From the NCBI GenBank assembly GCA_964406155.1, contig CAYOQR010000020.1, forward strand, positions 13,592 to 77,591: DNA of 64,000 nt, read 5' to 3'. The position numbers and the translations under genes were made by a program. Under the pieces are notes generated by a model. The model was not told the origin of the DNA, made no database searches, and worked only from the letters and a program-made list of their open reading frames with translations. The stretch comes from Dongia_B sp964406155. Lineage in GTDB: Bacteria; Pseudomonadota; Alphaproteobacteria; Dongiales; Dongiaceae. Of this stretch, positions 62,701-64,000 are shown in pieces; position 1 is the stretch's first letter; every line of letters begins with the position of its first letter.

Positions 62701-63579
62701 CGGTCGGTCGCCATGCGGATGCGGGATGAAGCCGGACACATCCTCTATGCCATCGGTGTCGCTCAGGACATCACCGAGCAGAAGCAACACGAAGAGGACC
62801 TCATTCAGGCGCGGAACGACGCGGTGCTGGCCAATCGCTCGAAAACCGAATTCCTGGCCAATATGAGCCATGAATTGCGGACCCCGCTCAATGCGGTGAT
62901 CGGTTTCTCCGAGCTGATCCGCGACCAGGCTTTCGGCGGCAATTCCGAGCGTTATGTCAGCTACGCCGAGGACATCAATAACAGCGGCAAGCTGCTGCTG
63001 GACCTGATCAACGACATTCTCGACATGTCGCGGATCGAAGCCGGACGGCATGTCCTCAGTGAGGAGGAGTTGTCGATCGAGGCTGTCATGCACGACTGCC
63101 TGCGCCTGATCAGCCCGCGCGCCACCGACGGCCACGTGGCCCTGGACTTCCAGTTCGCTCCCGATTTGCCTCAGCTCTATGCCGATGCCAGGTCGCTGAA
63201 ACAGATCCTCCTCAATCTCCTCTCCAATGCGGTGAAATTCACCCCCGCCGACGGACGGGTCCAGATCGAGGTCGGGTCGGCACCGGAGGGTGGCCTGCTG
63301 ATCACCGTCAGCGATACCGGGATCGGAATCGCCCCGGAAACCCTGCCGGTCCTGTTCGCGCCCTTCCGCCAGGGCGACAACTCGATCAGCCGGAAATTCG
63401 GTGGGACAGGGCTCGGCCTGGCGATCTGCCGAAAACTGATCGAGCTGCATGGCGGCGGCATCCAGATCGATAGCACGGTCGGCCAGGGTACCACGGTGCA
63501 ACTGACCTTCCCGATCGAACGGGTCCTGCCTGTCCGGCCGTCAGGCCGCGAGCGCCTCGGTACCGCCATTGCGGGTTGA
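59761..63579 (+). CDS. Multi-PAS membrane sensor histidine kinase
   Basis: A 1272-residue kinase with two membrane helices (about residues 36-58 and 300-336) flanking a periplasmic Cache-type domain. About five PAS units follow to residue 1015 (for example FTNLIVDSAEVLIFVRDRDG; later units begin near FYTQIAEVLDM and LREMLGFDTPHYHG), several ended by a PAC-like VIQDITD. Then HisKA with His1037 (NMSHELRTPLNAVIGF) and HATPase (LNLLSNAVKFTPADGRV, GTGLGLAICRKLIELHGG). There is no receiver domain and no response regulator nearby. The ribosome site is weak. Confidence 0.9.
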   Translation: MSQHTSHVFVPRAGRGKIAASWPDQLLIDSLSMKIVLPLLLATLLMAGCAIWLIDHSAITTTRTRLAQLAVSVAEQMGRDSEQINDVLDSGSRLLEGTVDINQADTNRLQEQIRPRLTGMPLMKGVIFSDETGTRRVVTRDFNDPIYGFDSRQFYQDYLNRPDGSLIIGAPFDFVTGGQGIPVIHPVRDEAGRLKGLVTVLLKAELLSESYRSIAPGHADNIALLQLDGTPLVGKTKLGPETVAALVTHIPQSLAQDSRDDDPGEDAAPVDILTKSGQFSYLAAKKVPHLPLLAVAMTTRLGVIQGWILQASIVAGVIIAAGLILVGLTIYLGRKIAANERSLLAQAEFTNLIVDSAEVLIFVRDRDGRILRVNETAERHLGYPASALKDRDTLLSIIPPDEQARSMGAFMSNDPARFPSSHENHMITRQGERRFYRWSNVAVLNKAGGISLVIGIGEDITAAAKTRRLQERSIAAMSQAHHLAGMRYYFISDQLSPEEAATYSFYTQIAEVLDMPAGGIPDDPGAFIETFIHPDDRTQIRQQYDAFDAGTIDQYLIEYRVSKPTGEIRHIREGSKRVVDAVDNTAQAIGVIQDITDIKHTQLALERNAALMNRAQGIAKMCHWYFEPADDPKTYDDGRYHYSDNAIDIFGLPAAALDMSEADFAVRLVHPDDRDFVYETYRAFVTGPDLKYQRVYRLLLPDGSVRYLSDAGEKRLSPDGRLKLVLGISQDVTTLHLSEASLRRAESQLRHGMRIAAMGHWHAETSETTKHRYALQYSEEAAAIFGVTPAVLSQLDLTGFVGRFVLPDDQPQAQEKLLQFWNGTDTHLAMECHILRGDGAIRMVRVLAERVRMTHPSQVQIIGMVQDITDLKHHELVLRQTEMLLQHAHRLAKIGYWLWHPSETLETETGTLTYSDGLREMLGFDTPHYHGDDEVFCQMHVHADDRQAVQQAFVDYRRGLTDSYNLDYRFLRPDGEIINLRSVAMRMRDEAGHILYAIGVAQDITEQKQHEEDLIQARNDAVLANRSKTEFLANMSHELRTPLNAVIGFSELIRDQAFGGNSERYVSYAEDINNSGKLLLDLINDILDMSRIEAGRHVLSEEELSIEAVMHDCLRLISPRATDGHVALDFQFAPDLPQLYADARSLKQILLNLLSNAVKFTPADGRVQIEVGSAPEGGLLITVSDTGIGIAPETLPVLFAPFRQGDNSISRKFGGTGLGLAICRKLIELHGGGIQIDSTVGQGTTVQLTFPIERVLPVRPSGRERLGTAIAG

Positions 63580-63636
63580 CGGCCCGCCACCCGCTACCGG
63601 GCGCTGCAGCAGCCTGCATAGCAGCCCCGCGAGCGA

Positions 63637-63666
63637 TTGACTTGCTTGCCGAGCCAGTTGTCGTAT
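63637..63666 (+). promoter_or_regulatory. Weak candidate promoter of ilvD
   Basis: TTGACT (63637-63642) and TCGTAT (63661-63666) with an 18-bp spacer lie about 90 bp ahead of the ilvD start. The -10 match is poor. Confidence 0.25.
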
Positions 63667-63756
63667 GTTTGGCTCTTCATTGCCCTGGCCGACCGCATAG
63701 CATAATTTTATTGCGTTGCTGACTCCCAGCCCGGGCTGCCGGTTTTGGAGGTCGAC

Positions 63757-64000
63757 TTGGCTCAGTATCGTTCCCGCACATCCACCCATGGCCGCAACAT
63801 GGCGGGTGCCCGCGGCTTGTGGCGCGCCACCGGCATGAAGGATGCGGATTTCGGCAAGCCGATCGTCGCCATCGCCAATTCGTTCACCCAATTCGTCCCC
63901 GGTCATGTCCATCTGCAGAATCTTGGCCAGATGGTCGCCCGCGAGATCGAGAGCGTTGGCGGCGTCGCCAAGGAGTTCAACACCATCGCCGTCGATGACG
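63757..64000 (+). CDS. ilvD: Dihydroxy-acid dehydratase, N-terminal part (cut by window end)
   Basis: The first 81 residues of IlvD, which dehydrates dihydroxy acids in branched-chain amino acid synthesis. The start is TTG 63757 with GGAGG 5 nt upstream (63747-63751). The sequence SRTSTHGRNMAGARGLWRAT, then KPIVAIANSFTQFVPGHVHL and KEFNTIAVDD, is diagnostic. The reading frame runs off the end of the window. TTG rather than ATG is used. Confidence 0.93.
   Translation, partial: MAQYRSRTSTHGRNMAGARGLWRATGMKDADFGKPIVAIANSFTQFVPGHVHLQNLGQMVAREIESVGGVAKEFNTIAVDD

Overview
The window is GC-rich, densely coded chromosomal DNA with mostly short intergenic gaps. Its content points to an alphaproteobacterium, most likely of the Rhodospirillales type: a PhaR/PhaC/PhaA/PhaB polyhydroxyalkanoate (PHA) locus, a RegB/RegA (ActS/ActR) redox two-component pair, an MmcB-family protein, an aerobic-style cobS/cobT pair, a BetI-like regulator and many PAS/HisKA kinases. 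I see no phage, transposon, CRISPR array, rRNA or tRNA. The genus cannot be fixed from the sequence alone.

Layout. 0.1-2.7 kb: an amino-acid ABC importer (binding protein plus two permeases, no ATPase in view). 2.8-7.6 kb: the PHA locus, with phaR divergent from a small PHA-associated gene, a phaC that overlaps it by 359 bp in another frame, then phaA and phaB. 7.6-9.9 kb: a YqfO/CutA-like gene, a WYL regulator and an EamA exporter, linked by two near-identical palindromes. 10-12.3 kb: a LysR regulator divergent from a Rieske oxygenase. 12.5-18 kb: a membrane protein, then a minus-strand run of BKACE (DUF849), YkvA-like protein, acetoacetyl-CoA ligase and aminotransferase. 18.2-23.1 kb: a Sel1 protein, a BetI-like regulator divergent from a trimethylamine/dimethylglycine-dehydrogenase-like flavoprotein, and a polyamine-type binding protein. 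23.3-26.6 kb: an S53 and an S10 serine peptidase. 26.7-29.6 kb: OsmC, a TPR-PRMT-like methyltransferase and two tiny flagellum-like proteins. 29.8-39.3 kb: a CitE-like lyase, glutamine amidotransferase, ATP-grasp protein, CBS-histidine kinase, YgjP-like metallopeptidase, an AraC-methyltransferase fusion, a VOC protein, a YcgN-like protein and the PHA depolymerase. 39.6-47.5 kb: MAPEG, SCO, SYLF, cobalamin lower-ligand genes, an AlkX/YcaQ-type glycosylase and an ElaB/YqjE/YqjK-like trio. 47.5-52.8 kb: an ABC-2 exporter, RegB/RegA, ModA and a ModE-like regulator. 52.9-57.5 kb: a degenerate EAL-like protein, a LapG-like protease and a sensor with a broken HD-GYP domain. 57.6-64 kb: MmcB, MtgA, a small protein, a multi-PAS kinase and the start of ilvD.

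How the parts fit. Carbon storage is the clearest theme: thiolase, reductase, synthase, repressor and depolymerase are all present, and acetoacetyl-CoA ligase plus a beta-keto-acid cleavage enzyme could feed acetoacetate into the same pool. A second theme is N-methylated amine metabolism (BetI-like regulator, TMADH/DgcA-like enzyme, possibly the Rieske oxygenase). A third is signalling, with four kinases or sensors and a group of c-di-GMP-type domains that have lost catalytic residues. The most unusual items are the long dual-frame phaC overlap, the shared WYL-regulator palindromes, the mini flagellar-rod protein beside a bacterial PRMT-like protein, and the degenerate EAL / LapG-like / degenerate HD-GYP neighbourhood.
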